Origin: Acidimicrobiia bacterium
GTDB taxonomy: Bacteria > Actinomycetota > Acidimicrobiia > Acidimicrobiales > AC-14
Direction: 5' to 3'
NCBI GenBank assembly: GCA_023264995.1
Contig: JAHFUR010000012.1
Location: forward strand, 1 to 64,000
Length of the DNA: 64,000 nt
Shown here: one piece after another, positions 15,520 to 22,157 of the stretch
Layout: every line of letters begins with the position of its first letter
Position numbering within the stretch: position 1 is the stretch's first letter
Program-made: the position numbers and the translations under genes
The notes under the pieces: generated by a model
Told to the model about the DNA's origin: nothing
What the model saw: only the letters and a program-made list of their open reading frames with translations
Database searches by the model: none

Positions 15520-17163
15520 ATGCGCTCCCACGTGGAGGTGCTCGCCCGAGCGGCTCGCGCCGTCCACGGCACGGACGAAATCGCCGAGAAGGTTCAGTGG
15601 GTCCTCGATGAGCTGGGCGCGCTCACCGAGGCGCCACTCGTCGCCTTCGTCGGCCTCGGCGACCGGGTCGACATGGTGGCGGCGTGCGGCGTGGCTGTCG
15701 ACGACGTCGACCGGTTCGCCCGTCCGGCCCTGACCCGGCTGGTGCACCCGGCCACCAGCGTCGGCCTCGTCCTGCATTCCGAGGATCTGGCCGCCGACCC
15801 CAGGCACCGGCGGTTCCTCCAGCGCCTCGAACTGCCGACCGACGCCAGCTGCCTGGCGGTGCCGGTGCTGGGCGGGAACGGGGCGCTGCACGGGGCCCTG
15901 CTCCTGGCTCACCCGAAGCCCGACATCTTCGACGAGCTCGACGGGGAGTCGGCGGCGGCCCTGGCCGACCACCTGGGGGTGGCGTTCGACAACCTCGAGA
16001 CCATGGAGCGGTTCGCCGAGCTCCAGGCCGTCCAGCGGGAGATCGTCCACCAGCTCCAGGAGGCGGTCCAGCCGCCGGCGGTGCAGGCCGAGGCGGCCGA
16101 GCTGGGCGTCCACTACGTCTCCGCCGACCCGAGCTCCCCCACGGGTGGGGACCTCTACGACTGGCTCGTCCTCCCCGGGGGCGACCTCCACCTGGCCATC
16201 GTCGACGTGATGGGCAAGGGCGTGGGCGCCACCAAGGAGGCGGTCAGCGTGTGCCACGCCCTGCGCCTGCTCACCCTCGACGGGTGCCCGATGGAGGACC
16301 TCGTCGCCCGGGCCGACACGCTCACCACCGCCCAGAGCCCCGACCTCGTGGCCACCGTGATGGTGGCGCGCTACCGGCCGAGCGACGGCTTCGTCCGCCT
16401 GGCCGGAGGCGGCCACCCGCCGGCGCTCGTCATCTCGGGCGACGGGGTGGTACGCCAGGTCAGCGCCCCGGGCGTCCCCATCGGGTACCCGGGGGCGGGC
16501 ACGACGCAGCTCGTCGAGCTGGTCCTCGGTCGCAACGAGACGCTGGTGCTGTACACCGACGGCCTGATCGAGGCCACCAAGGACATCCTGGTCGGGCTCG
16601 AACGCATCACCGCCGCCGCCTCGGAGACGGCCCAGTACCCGGCGCCCCACCTGGCCCGGGCGCTCGTGGAGCGGTCGTTGTCCGGCGCCATGCGCCGCGA
16701 CGACTCGCTGGCGCTCGTCCTGCGCCGGCGGGTGGCCCCGGGCGCCGGGGCGGTGCCCCCTCTCGGCACGTTCGAGTACCGCTTCTCCCCCAGCCTGGCC
16801 ACCATCCCCCTGGCCCGGCACCTCCTGGGGGACTGGCTGGAGCACCTGGCCATCGACGAGAGCGAGCGCGACGACCTGCTCCTGGTGGCCTCCGAGCTGT
16901 GCTCCAACGCGGTCCGCCATGCCAGCGGCGCCCCGGGGGCCTTGGCCATGCGGGCCTGGGCCGACGGCGACGCCCTGGTGCTGGAGGTGGAGGACGACGG
17001 CGCCGGCATGGAGCTGAGCGTCCGGCTCGAGGACCCCGACCTGGATGCGGAGACCGGCCGCGGCATCTACGTGGTGCGGGCCCTCACCGACGACCTCACG
17101 GTCCGCCGGGTCGACGAGCGCACCGTGGTCCGGGCCGTGCGCCGGGCCGTCCTGCCCGCGTGA
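15520..17163 (+). CDS. GAF - PP2C (SpoIIE) phosphatase - HATPase stress regulator
   Basis: The 547-residue cytoplasmic protein has three parts. A GAF-like sensor domain covers about residues 5-165. A PP2C/SpoIIE phosphatase (about 185-390) shows GGDLYDW, IVDVMGKGVGA, GGGHPPALV and VLYTDGLIEA. An anti-sigma-type kinase domain of the HATPase fold (about 410-545) shows ASELCSNAVRHA, DDGAGM and GRGIYVVRAL. This RsbU-like phosphatase fused to an RsbW-like kinase is a common actinobacterial design for controlling an anti-sigma/anti-anti-sigma partner switch. No sigma factor or STAS protein is adjacent, so its partner is unknown. Metal-binding Asp residues of the phosphatase are present. Confidence 0.88.
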   Translation: MRSHVEVLARAARAVHGTDEIAEKVQWVLDELGALTEAPLVAFVGLGDRVDMVAACGVAVDDVDRFARPALTRLVHPATSVGLVLHSEDLAADPRHRRFLQRLELPTDASCLAVPVLGGNGALHGALLLAHPKPDIFDELDGESAAALADHLGVAFDNLETMERFAELQAVQREIVHQLQEAVQPPAVQAEAAELGVHYVSADPSSPTGGDLYDWLVLPGGDLHLAIVDVMGKGVGATKEAVSVCHALRLLTLDGCPMEDLVARADTLTTAQSPDLVATVMVARYRPSDGFVRLAGGGHPPALVISGDGVVRQVSAPGVPIGYPGAGTTQLVELVLGRNETLVLYTDGLIEATKDILVGLERITAAASETAQYPAPHLARALVERSLSGAMRRDDSLALVLRRRVAPGAGAVPPLGTFEYRFSPSLATIPLARHLLGDWLEHLAIDESERDDLLLVASELCSNAVRHASGAPGALAMRAWADGDALVLEVEDDGAGMELSVRLEDPDLDAETGRGIYVVRALTDDLTVRRVDERTVVRAVRRAVLPA

Positions 17164-17266
17164 CCCCACCAAACCCGCCCCGGCGGCGCCGGTTTCTACA
17201 TGAACACGTCGAACCCGGGCGTGGCCAGCACCGCGGTGAACTGGTACCACCACCGGAGGTCCGGTC

Positions 17267-17314
17267 GTGCTCAGCCAGTTCTTCGCCGTCGTCGACACCG
17301 ACTACGCCTGCTGA
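17267..17314 (+). CDS. possible 15-residue mini-ORF with a consensus ribosome binding site
   Basis: GGAGGT at 17255-17260 is a perfect Shine-Dalgarno, six bases before a GTG. The encoded peptide would be MLSQFFAVVDTDYAC and stops 25 bases before the nitroreductase frame. It may be a leader peptide, a small bioactive peptide, or chance. Nothing else supports it. Confidence 0.25.
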   Translation: MLSQFFAVVDTDYAC

Positions 17315-17338
17315 GCCCGGCTGTGAAAGCCTGACGGC

Positions 17339-17854
17339 ATCGACACCTGGGACGCCATCCGCGCCCGGCGCGACGTCCGCGACTTCGCCGACCGGCCGAT
17401 CGCGCCAGAGGACCTCGACCGGATCCTCGACGCCGGCCGGCGGGCGCCCTCGTCGATCAACTGGCAACCATGGGACTTCGTCGCCGTCACCGAGCGGGCC
17501 CGCCTGGTGGAGCTGGCCAAGGTCTTCCACGGCGCCCGTCATGTCGCCCGGTCGGCAGCCACGGTGGCCCTCCTCTCGGTGCTGCCCGCGGACCCGGTGC
17601 GGGCCGACTGGATCCAGTACGACCTCGGTCAGGTCACCATGAGCATGATGCTCGCCGCCGCCGACCTCGGGATCGGCTCCGGGCATGCCGCCGTCACCGA
17701 CCAGGACCTGGCCCGCCGGGTACTGGGGTTCCCACCCGACCGTTTCCTCGTCTATCTCGTGCCGCTCGGGTACCCGGCCGACCGCCCGCTCCGCCCCATC
17801 AACCGGCCCAACCGGCGCCCGTTCGACGAGGTCGTCCACCGCGAGGTCTGGTAG
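17339..17854 (+). CDS. nitroreductase family protein, no standard start codon
   Basis: The frame encodes DTWDAIRARRDVRDF, the family opening with the FMN-binding Arg pair, then GRRAPSSINWQPW and the MLAAADLGIGSG helix, ending in a normal stop. Total is about 171 residues, a plausible full length. Members reduce nitro or quinone compounds with NAD(P)H and FMN. In this frame no ATG, GTG or TTG occurs between the upstream stop (17324) and the conserved opening. The ATC at 17339 sits where homologs have ATG. Initiation at ATC, a sequence error or recent loss of the start are all possible. The first usable GTG (17507) would remove the FMN-binding end. Confidence 0.65.
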   Translation: MDTWDAIRARRDVRDFADRPIAPEDLDRILDAGRRAPSSINWQPWDFVAVTERARLVELAKVFHGARHVARSAATVALLSVLPADPVRADWIQYDLGQVTMSMMLAAADLGIGSGHAAVTDQDLARRVLGFPPDRFLVYLVPLGYPADRPLRPINRPNRRPFDEVVHREVW

Positions 17855-17988
17855 CTCGGAAGGCTTCCGGTGCTACGGTGGGGACAAGAACCCGCCGACT
17901 TGTTGGGGACGCCTCGTTTGCCCGGATGGCCGCAGGCCAACCGCCGCACAGGCCCGACGCCCTCTCTGAGCCACCCAGAGGAGTGTCC

Positions 17989-18231
17989 ATGGACCGAGTC
18001 ACCATCCCCCAGCCCTCCGCCATTCCCATGCCGGCCCTGGAAGGCGACGAGGAGCTGGACACCCGTCGGTGCGGGCGCTGCCGGGCCCCGTTCGTGGACC
18101 ACCCGGCCGGCCACGGCGGCGGCGACTGGGCACTGTGCTCGGCGTGCGAGGCGGTCCTCCTCCCGGGGCGTGCCCGCCGCGCGGCCCACCTCACCCTCGT
18201 GCCGCCGCCCGACGGGAGGGCGGCGAGATGA
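17989..18231 (+). CDS. small double zinc-ribbon-like protein
   Basis: The 80-residue protein has two CxxC pairs, CGRC (about residues 30-33) and CSAC (about 51-54), spaced as a zinc finger or treble clef. Between them is the PFVDHPAGHGGGDWAL loop. A ribosome binding site (AGAGGAG) is 6 bases before the ATG. The stop overlaps an ATG (ATGA) inside a 68-bp tandem repeat that leads to the response regulator at 18364. The two proteins are therefore likely cotranslated and may act together. The target is unknown. Confidence 0.65.
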   Translation: MDRVTIPQPSAIPMPALEGDEELDTRRCGRCRAPFVDHPAGHGGGDWALCSACEAVLLPGRARRAAHLTLVPPPDGRAAR

Positions 18232-18299
18232 GCGGCCCGGGAGGCCGGTCCAGCCGGCATTCATCTGGTCGCCCGACCTGCGGGAGGGCGGCGAGATGA
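18228..18299 (+). CDS. mini-ORF copy 1 created by the tandem repeat (23 residues)
   Basis: An ATG overlapping the zinc-ribbon stop opens a 23-codon frame (MSGPGGRSSRHSS...GRAAR) that ends by ATGA overlap with the next copy. It has a good ribosome binding site (GGAGGG). The peptide is Arg/Ser-rich and probably has no folded function; it may only relay translating ribosomes to the next start. Confidence 0.35.
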   Translation: MSGPGGRSSRHSSGRPTCGRAAR

Positions 18300-18367
18300 G
18301 CGGCCCGGGAGGCCGGTCCAGCCGGCATTCATCTGGTCGCCCGACCTGCGGGAGGGCGGCGAGATGA
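18296..18367 (+). CDS. mini-ORF copy 2 created by the tandem repeat (23 residues)
   Basis: Identical to copy 1. It begins at the ATGA ending copy 1 and ends at the ATGA that starts the response regulator, so a chain of four coupled reading frames results. Confidence 0.35.
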   Translation: MSGPGGRSSRHSSGRPTCGRAAR

Positions 18368-18804
18368 CCGGCCAGGCCGACACCCTCATGCCGACGACAC
18401 CCGAGCCCGACGTCGACGTCGGGACGCGTGTCATCCTCGTCGATCCCCGAGCCGACCGGCGGTCGGTGATGCGCCAGATGTTCGAACACGCCGGCGTCCC
18501 CGTCTCGGTGGTCGGCGAAGCCGACGGCAGCGTCGACGGCGGCGCGCTGGTGGAACAGCACCAGGCCGTGCTGGCCGTGGTCGACTTCCCGTCACCCGTC
18601 TCCGGCGGCATCGACACGGTCGCTGCCCTCCGCTCGCAGTTCGCCGAGCTGACCATCGTGGTCAGCACCTTCGTCACCGACCCGGGCACCAAGGAACAGG
18701 CCCTGGCGGCCGGCGCCAACGCCTACCTGGTCAAGCCGGTGAGCGCCCGGGAGATATTGGCGGCAATGGACACGGCCTCACCCGGGGCGCTCAGCGGTTC
18801 ATAG
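18364..18804 (+). CDS. CheY-like response regulator receiver protein
   Basis: The 146-residue protein is a single receiver domain with a short disordered N-terminus. The first strand with its acidic residue is VILVDPRADRRSVM (about residues 23-36). The phospho-acceptor Asp is in AVVDFPSP (about residue 74). The Thr/Ser position is VVSTF and the conserved Lys is in AYLVKPVSA (about 119-127). No output domain is present, so it should signal by protein contact. No kinase is adjacent. Translation depends on the 68-bp repeat upstream, which supplies its GGAGGG site. Confidence 0.8.
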   Translation: MTGQADTLMPTTPEPDVDVGTRVILVDPRADRRSVMRQMFEHAGVPVSVVGEADGSVDGGALVEQHQAVLAVVDFPSPVSGGIDTVAALRSQFAELTIVVSTFVTDPGTKEQALAAGANAYLVKPVSAREILAAMDTASPGALSGS

Positions 18805-18825
18805 CCGCCGGCCACATCCCGGGAT

Positions 18826-19107
18826 TTATCTCGAATACGGCCACGACTGCAGGCCGCCACCGGCCGGCGGGGGCAGGACGACCGATTCGCTGCCGTCAGG
18901 GTCGACCCGGACGACGGCCTTGGCCACGTAGCCCCCCGTGGAGCGGCCTCCCTCGGAGGAAGCGGGCGGGCGCTGGAACGCGTCCATGGCCGCCTTGGCT
19001 GAGGAGTGGGTACTGATGACCGTGCCCACCATGGGCTCGATCCACCGGTTCGTCAATGCTCGGACCTCGTAGACGGCGCCGTCGGACTGCTTCTTGCCCA
19101 TTTCCAT
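18826..19107 (-). CDS. conserved hypothetical protein
   Basis: The 93-residue protein is not recognised. It begins MEMGKKQSDGAVYEVRAL, continues with WIEPMVGTVISTHSSAKAAMDAF, and ends in a Gly/Pro-rich tail with VVRVDPDGSESVVLPPP. The ATG at 19107 was chosen because AGGGAG is seven bases upstream; ATGs at 19113 and 19131 are alternatives. The short beta-alpha pattern and the Ala/Met helix suggest a small folded domain. It is convergent with the response-regulator gene, with only about 20 bases between stops. Confidence 0.5.
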   Translation of the reverse strand: MEMGKKQSDGAVYEVRALTNRWIEPMVGTVISTHSSAKAAMDAFQRPPASSEGGRSTGGYVAKAVVRVDPDGSESVVLPPPAGGGLQSWPYSR

Positions 19108-19243
19108 GAACATCTCCCTGCTACGTGGCACGCTTTTCCGATTCTACCACCACCCTCTCCGTACCGTATTTGTGGGAGGAGCGGCCGTCGTATTGGCGAG
19201 GACCTCGTCGCCCGGCCTCGCCGGTGTGTTCTGATGGCCGGGC

Positions 19244-19675
19244 ATGGGCGCGTGGGGGACGGGCACCTTCGACAACGACGACGCCGCCGACTGGGCCTAC
19301 GAGCTCGACGAGGCAACCGACCTCCTGCCGGCCCGGGAGGCGCTGGCCGCCACCATGGACTCCGACGGCTACCTCGAGATCCCGGAGGGTGCCCTGGCCG
19401 TGGCCGCGGCGACGGTGGTGGCGGCCAGCTTCGACGGCGACCTCAGGGGCATCCCCGACGACGTCGGCGCGTGGATCGACGACCACCCCGACGCGGCCAG
19501 CCGTGGCGATGCCCGGCTGGCGCTCGACGCCCTCGACCGGGTCATGAGCGAGGACTCCGAGCTCCGCGCCCTTTGGGGCGACTCGCCAGCCGGGCCGGCG
19601 TGGGTGGACACGATCGAGCGGCTCCGGCGCCGGCTGGTCCGGGCGGTGGGCAGCGACGAGACGGCGGACGGTTAG
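19244..19675 (+). CDS. DUF4259 family protein
   Basis: The 143-residue protein opens with the family signature MGAWGTGTFDNDDAADW. An acidic, Ala-rich all-helical body follows, and the protein ends near IERLRRRLVRAV. DUF4259 proteins are small cytosolic proteins of unknown function, found widely as singletons. The length matches the family. The stop overlaps the convergent FAD-oxidoreductase stop by four bases, so the two transcripts overlap at their 3' ends. Confidence 0.75.
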   Translation: MGAWGTGTFDNDDAADWAYELDEATDLLPAREALAATMDSDGYLEIPEGALAVAAATVVAASFDGDLRGIPDDVGAWIDDHPDAASRGDARLALDALDRVMSEDSELRALWGDSPAGPAWVDTIERLRRRLVRAVGSDETADG

Positions 19676-21060
19676 CCCGATGCGGCGAGCAGCCGGCCCA
19701 TGGCGGCATGGTCTGGCCCGGCTGGCGGGGGTGCGTGCCCTTCGAGCTCGCGCCACACCTCCTCCACCCGGGCGCCGATCTCGGGGTTGCCCCAGTACGT
19801 GGACGGCGGGTCGAGCAGTTGGAAGGCGCGATGGAGCGCCCGCCGCACGACGGGATCCCGCTCGGCGGCGTGGGGGGCGCCCCGGGCGAAGCGGACGGCG
19901 GGGTCGTCGCCGGCGGCGCCGATGGACGCCCAGGCCTCCCCCGCCACCACCCGCGCCGAGATCGCCGACCGCACCCGGTCCGATGCCACGGCGGCGTGGT
20001 ACCACGGCTCGAGCTCGGCCCGGGTGCACGCCTCGAACGCCGGCGTGAGCACGGCAGGGTCGTCGCCCACCGTCGCCAGGACCTCGGCCAGCGCCCGGGC
20101 GTGGACGAGGGCCAGCCCCACGCCGCGCCCGTAGCCCGGGTTGGTGCACACCGCGCTGTCGCCGAGAAGGACCAGTCCGCCCGCCACCGGCTCCCCGTCG
20201 ACGACGAGACGCACCAGACGGTTCGAACGGTCGGCCATCGTCCGGGCGTCGCTCTCGACCGTGGCCCGGTCGGGCGTCGTCCACTCGGCCAGCGCCGGGA
20301 TGGCCGCGACGGCCGCGTCGAAGGCGGTATTGCGCCGGACCATGGCCATGACCGGGTCGGCGGCCAGGCACCCGAAGGTCACGCAGAACATCCCGTCGTC
20401 GGCCGGGGCCACCACGCCGACGGCGTAGCCCAGGTCGGCCCGGAGCAGGGCCGCCGCCGGCTCCGACCTCAGCCGGTACCAGCGGGTGTACGACACGGTT
20501 GCCTCGGCGTGCTCGTCGCAGGCCGGCGGGCGCAACCCCGCGGCCGTCAGCCACGTGGCGACCTGCGACCGCCGGCCGGAGGCGTCGACAACCACGTCGG
20601 CCGGGACGTCGACGCCGGCGGCGGTGCGTACGCCGGCGACGCGCCGGCCCTTGACCAGCAGCCCGACGACCTGGGTCGAGCCGACGAAGCGGACGGTCGG
20701 GTCGGACAGCACGGCCCGGCGCAGGACCATCTCGTAGGTCGTCCGCCGGCAGGTGAGGCGCACCAGGTCGTCGTCGTCGACCTCGCCGAGGCGGATCTCG
20801 CCGGCGCCGGCGGCGCGCAGGGCGGCGAGCACCCCGGGGGCCTCGTCGCGGAGGAGGTTCCGGCCGCGGGCGTTGAACAGGTGGATGTGCCGGAACTGGG
20901 GCACCCCCTTGCGGGGCCAGGCCGACCACGCGGCCGCGGCGTCGGCCGGCACCTCGGCGGGGTCCCGGTCGAGGATGGTCACGAGATGGCCCCGCGGCGC
21001 GAGGAACAGGGCGGTGGCCAGGCCCCCGATGCCGCCCCCGACCACCACGATCGTCGACAT
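19672..21060 (-). CDS. FAD-dependent oxidoreductase (geranylgeranyl reductase / flavin monooxygenase-like)
   Basis: The 462-residue protein begins with the dinucleotide-binding motif STIVVVGGGIGGLATALFL (GxGxxG, residues 8-13). The second FAD motif is GLVLLGDSAVCTNPGYGRGVGLAL (about residues 300-323), as in p-hydroxybenzoate-hydroxylase-type flavoproteins. The C-terminal third is helical. It probably oxidises or reduces a lipid or aromatic substrate; the specific reaction cannot be told. The ATG at 21060 gives the correct family start; the open frame beyond it is a shadow of the neighbouring glycosyltransferase. Confidence 0.8.
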   Translation of the reverse strand: MSTIVVVGGGIGGLATALFLAPRGHLVTILDRDPAEVPADAAAAWSAWPRKGVPQFRHIHLFNARGRNLLRDEAPGVLAALRAAGAGEIRLGEVDDDDLVRLTCRRTTYEMVLRRAVLSDPTVRFVGSTQVVGLLVKGRRVAGVRTAAGVDVPADVVVDASGRRSQVATWLTAAGLRPPACDEHAEATVSYTRWYRLRSEPAAALLRADLGYAVGVVAPADDGMFCVTFGCLAADPVMAMVRRNTAFDAAVAAIPALAEWTTPDRATVESDARTMADRSNRLVRLVVDGEPVAGGLVLLGDSAVCTNPGYGRGVGLALVHARALAEVLATVGDDPAVLTPAFEACTRAELEPWYHAAVASDRVRSAISARVVAGEAWASIGAAGDDPAVRFARGAPHAAERDPVVRRALHRAFQLLDPPSTYWGNPEIGARVEEVWRELEGHAPPPAGPDHAAMGRLLAASG

Positions 21061-21086
21061 CGGAGGCGATGGTAGGCAGGACCGCG

Positions 21087-22127
21087 CTACTCGACCGCTT
21101 CGCGCGCCCCCACGACCCGCTCGAACACCTTCTCGTACCCCGACACCATCGACGCGGCCGAGAAGTGGTCGACCACCCTGGCCCGGCACGCCGCCGGCGA
21201 GATCTCGCCCAGCCGGGCCACGCACGCCACCATCTCGTCGATCCCCGACCGGAGGAAGCCGGTCTCGCCGTCGACGACCAGTTCGGGAGCCGCCCCCATC
21301 GGCGGCACGATCACCGGCGTCCCGCAGGCCATCGACTCGATCATCACCAGCCCGAACGGCTCGGCCCACTGGATGGTGCACAGCGTGCCCTGGGCGTGGG
21401 CCAACAGGTCCACCTTCTCGTCGTGGGAGACGTCGAACTGGATGTCCTCGTCGCCGGTGAGGCGGGGCTCCACCATGCGCTCCCAGTAGCTGATCTCGGC
21501 CGGCTCAGCCCGCTTGCACACCATCTTGAGGTGCTTGCCCGCCCGCTTGGCCACCTCGACGGCGATCTCGGGGCCCTTCTCGGGACTGCACCTGCCGAGG
21601 AAGAGGACGTAGTCGTCCTTGGCCTCCAGGTAGGTGTACGCATCGACATCGAGGCCGTTGTGGACGACCCCGGCGTAGGCCAGGTCAGGGTTGAGACCGG
21701 CCTGCGACTCGCTGATGGCCACCAGATGGACCCGGCCGGCCAGGGCGGCGTGGAAGCGACGAGCATCGTCGCTCCACGGCCCGTGGAGGGTACGCACGAC
21801 CGGTGGTGAGCCGTTCAGCATGGCCCCGTAGGCCGGCCCCCAGCCGGAGTGGTCGTGGACCACGTCGAACTCGCCGGCGCGCAGGTACGCCGACAGGGTG
21901 TGGATCGTGTCGTCGGTGACGCTCAGGCCCATATCGGCCAGCTTCGGCGTCGCCGCCAGGGGCGACACCAACGTGCCGGTGGTGTGGGAACCCCCGCTGG
22001 CGAAGAGGGTGACGTCGTGGCCCCGGTCGACGAGCCCGTCGGCGATGAGGCTCACCACCAGCTCGATTCCTCCGTAGCTCGGCGGGGGCACGCTCACCCA
22101 CGGCGGGGCGATCTCGGCAATACGCAA
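21087..22127 (-). CDS. family 4 glycosyltransferase
   Basis: The 346-residue GT-B fold protein starts MRIAEIAPPWVSVPPPSYGG, whose Gly-rich loop is an acceptor-site feature. The donor-binding motif EPFGLVMIESMACGTPV (E-x7-E, about residues 258-274) is complete. The GRCSPEKG segment (about 177-184) marks the second domain. Such enzymes transfer sugars from nucleotide donors to lipids, glycans or small molecules; the acceptor is unknown. The start is a TTG with AAGGAGG eight bases upstream. It lies 26 bases upstream of the FAD gene on the same strand, so cotranscription is possible. Confidence 0.83.
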   Translation of the reverse strand: MRIAEIAPPWVSVPPPSYGGIELVVSLIADGLVDRGHDVTLFASGGSHTTGTLVSPLAATPKLADMGLSVTDDTIHTLSAYLRAGEFDVVHDHSGWGPAYGAMLNGSPPVVRTLHGPWSDDARRFHAALAGRVHLVAISESQAGLNPDLAYAGVVHNGLDVDAYTYLEAKDDYVLFLGRCSPEKGPEIAVEVAKRAGKHLKMVCKRAEPAEISYWERMVEPRLTGDEDIQFDVSHDEKVDLLAHAQGTLCTIQWAEPFGLVMIESMACGTPVIVPPMGAAPELVVDGETGFLRSGIDEMVACVARLGEISPAACRARVVDHFSAASMVSGYEKVFERVVGAREAVE

Positions 22128-22157
22128 CGTTCGGCCTCCTTCGGCGACCTGACGGGT

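Larger units (their letters stand above)
18213..18367. repeat. 68-bp tandem repeat (2.3 copies) carrying an RBS and ATGA overlap
   Basis: The unit starts CGGGAGGGCGGCGAGATGA and recurs at 18213, 18281 and, partially, at 18349 (19 bases), with full copies identical. Each copy contains GGAGGG followed by ATGA, a ribosome binding site plus a stop/start overlap. The original arrangement was probably a single ATGA junction between the zinc-ribbon and response-regulator genes that has been triplicated. Confidence 0.9.

Noticed and set aside
14716-17298. 860-codon minus-strand frame ending in the hydrolase
   Set aside because: Only the last 253 codons are the hydrolase. The rest is antisense to the PP2C regulator, and a -10 box precedes the ATG at 15477.
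18213-18367. CRISPR-like direct repeat
   Set aside because: Units are 68 bp, directly adjacent with no variable spacers, and coding-related; this is a tandem duplication.
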